From Entamoeba invadens IP1 (lineage: Eukaryota > Evosea > Mastigamoebida > Endamoebidae): a DNA stretch of 23,848 nucleotides. The translations under genes were made by a program, and so were the position numbers. The DNA is taken from contig NW_004440432.1 of assembly GCF_000330505.1 (NCBI RefSeq), positions 199,825-223,672 of the forward strand. Direction: 5' to 3'. The notes below the pieces were generated by a model. The model saw only the letters and a program-made list of their open reading frames with translations, was not told the DNA's origin and did not search any database. Positions 21,896 to 23,848 of the stretch are shown in pieces (the stretch's first letter is position 1; each line of letters opens with the position of its first letter).

Positions 21896-22550
21896 ATATT
21901 TTTCAAAAATTGATATTTGGCAAATCTTAGTTATATTAGTTCTCAATTGTTATTTGTTTTCTTTAAGTTGTTGGCGGACTAAAAAACCGCTTTATAGTTT
22001 TAACAGGTTTTCTTTTTTATTTTTTTAAAACCAAACTATAATTTGCCTTTTATAACTTCTCCCTATTAAAAAAATCACAAGGAAAAAATCTAACCTGTTA
22101 ATCTAAAAACGATCAATTTTTTTAAAAAAATAAATGTCTGTATTATACTTTTTTTTATTATTATAATACTTTTTTAACAAAAATTTTTTCAAATTTTTTT
22201 AATTATTAGAAATTCTATGATGTAAAATATTTAATTTATATCAAAAATGTTATAATATTTTTTTTACAGACAAATTTTAATTTTGTTTACAATTTTTATT
22301 GTTTTTTTTAAAAAGTTTTTATAAAAGTTATAATTGTAATATTTGTCAATTATTTTAAAAAAAATTAAGTTTTAGTTTTGAAAAAACTGTTGTATCGGGA
22401 ATTAATACTTGAATTTTAAAGAATTTGTTTTACCATTGTTAAAAATATTAATTTGGTCTTTAAAACATAAAAAGTTTAAAAATAATTTGTTAATAGGCAC
22501 TGGTACTCTGCAACAATTTAAATACACTCTTTAAAAAAGTAAACTGACAT
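21896..22550. other. AT-rich stretch with a strong hairpin
   Basis: Mostly poly-T/A. The only structure noted is the hairpin at 21992-22041. Confidence 0.45.
21992..22041. repeat. 15-bp stem hairpin with a 5-nt bulge
   Basis: TTATAGTTT (21992-22000) plus GGTTTT (22006-22011) pair with AAAACCAAACTATAA (22027-22041) around a T-rich loop. The bulge is TAACA. The overlapping TTAACAGGTT (22000-22009) also has a perfect inverted copy at 22092-22101. Confidence 0.65.
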
Positions 22551-22554
22551 CCAC

Positions 22555-22680
22555 TCCGCCAAAACTATCTCACGGCATTAACTTCTACTCTATTGCAGAA
22601 CTTCGTTTGGATGTTTGGTTTGTAAATAATGTTGTTCTTTTTGTTTATGATTTGTCTCATTGTTATTTATTTCTTCAATA
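22555..22680 (+). other. Short coding-like patch
   Basis: A plus-strand frame reads PPKLSHGINFYSIAELRLDV followed by WFVNNVVLFVYDLSHCYLFL and a TAA near 22680. The first part has higher GC than its flanks. No start codon and no recognised family; it may be a gene fragment or chance. Confidence 0.2.
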
Positions 22681-23031
22681 AAAATTAAAGTTGTTTGTTT
22701 TCAAATTCCTTTGTTGCATATATCACATTAAACAAAAAAGGTTCGTTCAACCTATGTTTGTAACAGCAGCTCTTTTTACTTTAATATTAGGTACTATACT
22801 TTTTCTGAAAAAAATAAATTGATCAAATTGTTTAAGTTGTTTTGATAAAATAAACCATGATTTATAATAAACAAAATAATTCAAAAATAAAACTGAATAA
22901 CAAAAATTGTAAATTTTTTAAGGCGATTCATAAGGTTGAAGGAGTGAATAATGTTTATTGACAGACTTTAGTCCAATTACTGAAATGACGTTGATGTTAA
23001 TAATTGTTATTGACAAAAAAAATAATTTCAA
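22681..23031. other. AT-rich spacer downstream of the kinase
   Basis: It contains the 3' flank of the minus-strand kinase. Nothing else seen. Confidence 0.45.
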
Positions 23032-23848
23032 TTAAATGTTAATGCTTTCTAGTTTCAATATTACATCTCTCACGTTTATTCTTTTGTGTACGTCTTGACA
23101 CCACATATCGTCCACAATGTTGTATATGTCTTCGTTCAAGTAAGACGGCCTTTTTAGGCGTTTTCCGCTCACAACAAAGTCGACTATATCCCATGCAAAT
23201 TTAAATTGTTTATCCAAATATGGGTCTTTCCATATAGCACATTCAAACAAAGATATAGAAAAGGAAAACACATCTGCGCTTTTTGTGTACTTCTTTTTGT
23301 TCAACACCTCAGGTGCCATATATACTGGTGTTCCAACACCTTTTGTAAATGTCATGTTTGTCATTAACAAGTTATTATTTCTTGATGATCCAAAATCAGT
23401 CAATTTAGCATTCACTTTTTCATTTATATCTTGTGATAACACAAGAATGTTATCTGGTTTAATGTCTCTGTGTAATATCCCATTATCATGAAGATACGAA
23501 ATTCCTTATGCTGCATCACTCATAAATTTTATTCTTATTTTTATTTTGATTTCATCACTTGTTTTGTGTTTCATTAAGTCTTGCAAACTGCCGTATTGTG
23601 CAAATTCAATGACCATACACGCCTTATTTGGAATAAACACAGCTCCATAAAAATGGACAATATACTCACACCTAAACTTGTCAAGCATTGACACTTCATT
23701 TTCAAATTCACCCATTAATCTTTCATCATCTAAAACAGTTTTCATCTTTTTGATTGCAACTACATTTCCTCTAAAACTTCCTTTGTATACAACACCAAAC
23801 GAACTTTCGCCAAGTTTTACGTCTTCTTTCAATTCATCATAGTCAATA
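23032..23848 (-). pseudogene. TKL-type protein kinase domain, 5' end outside the window, one in-frame stop
   Basis: The minus-strand frame is open at the window edge (IDYDELKEDVKLGESSFGVV) and holds a nearly full kinase domain: a glycine-rich loop in which Ser replaces the second Gly (GESSFGVV), VVAIKK with the ATP-binding Lys, FENEVSMLDKF (alpha-C Glu), hinge VIEFAQYGSLQDLM, HRDIKPDN catalytic loop, LTDFGSS, GTPVYMAPEV, SADVFSFSISLFE, and VHKRINVRDVILKLE at the end, stopping at 23032. A TAA at 23506-23508 interrupts MSDAA-GISYLH, where relatives usually have Lys; AAA to TAA explains it. The sequence resembles the tyrosine-kinase-like kinases expanded in Entamoeba, often the cytosolic part of transmembrane receptors; the extracellular part, if any, is beyond the window. 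Confidence 0.9.

Overview
The window is about 24 kb of very AT-rich eukaryotic DNA with sparse genes and dense transposons. The best fit is an Entamoeba species, perhaps E. invadens or another Entamoeba rich in DNA transposons. The reasons are Mutator-like (MULE) and Tc1/mariner elements side by side, a spliceosomal intron with the Entamoeba-type GTTTGT...TAG borders, a relic of the archaeal/bacterial-type malic enzyme known from Entamoeba, a TKL-type kinase, and higher GC confined to old metabolic genes. The genus is a good inference; the species is a guess.

Layout. 1-770 is a non-autonomous element with 102-bp inverted ends that coincides with the window edge. 771-2611 is AT-rich, with a possible membrane-protein fragment and a 44-codon ORF. 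2612-4338 is a Tc1/mariner element with a frameshifted DD34E transposase. 4663-5030 (minus) is an unidentified gene relic, followed on the same strand by a malic enzyme pseudogene (5032-6200) and a degraded zinc-knuckle, MULE-like relic (6515-7311). 7312-11806 is a gene desert with several short hairpins and repeated motifs. 11807-13357 is a second mariner (TIRs, TA target) whose right end lies only 63 bp before a GAPDH start codon. The GAPDH gene (13421-17456) is split by a 3,023-bp MULE (14053-17075) that has 336/338-bp near-identical TIRs, an 8-bp target duplication and a minus-strand transposase gene with an intron. 17457-18863 is AT-rich non-coding. 18864-20880 is a second, different MULE transposase pseudogene on the plus strand. 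20881-23031 is mostly non-coding with faint coding relics. 23032-23848 (minus) is a protein kinase domain with one in-frame stop, running off the window.

Taken together this is a transposon-packed region in which none of the clear host genes is intact: GAPDH is hit in its promoter region by a mariner and in its coding sequence by a MULE, malic enzyme is decayed by indels, and the kinase has a nonsense codon. Conceptually removing the MULE and one copy of the duplication leaves GAPDH in frame at 334 codons, so the insertion is recent relative to decay. Nearly every transposase disruption is a one-base change in a short homopolymer, so slippage or sequencing error should be separated before these elements are called dead.
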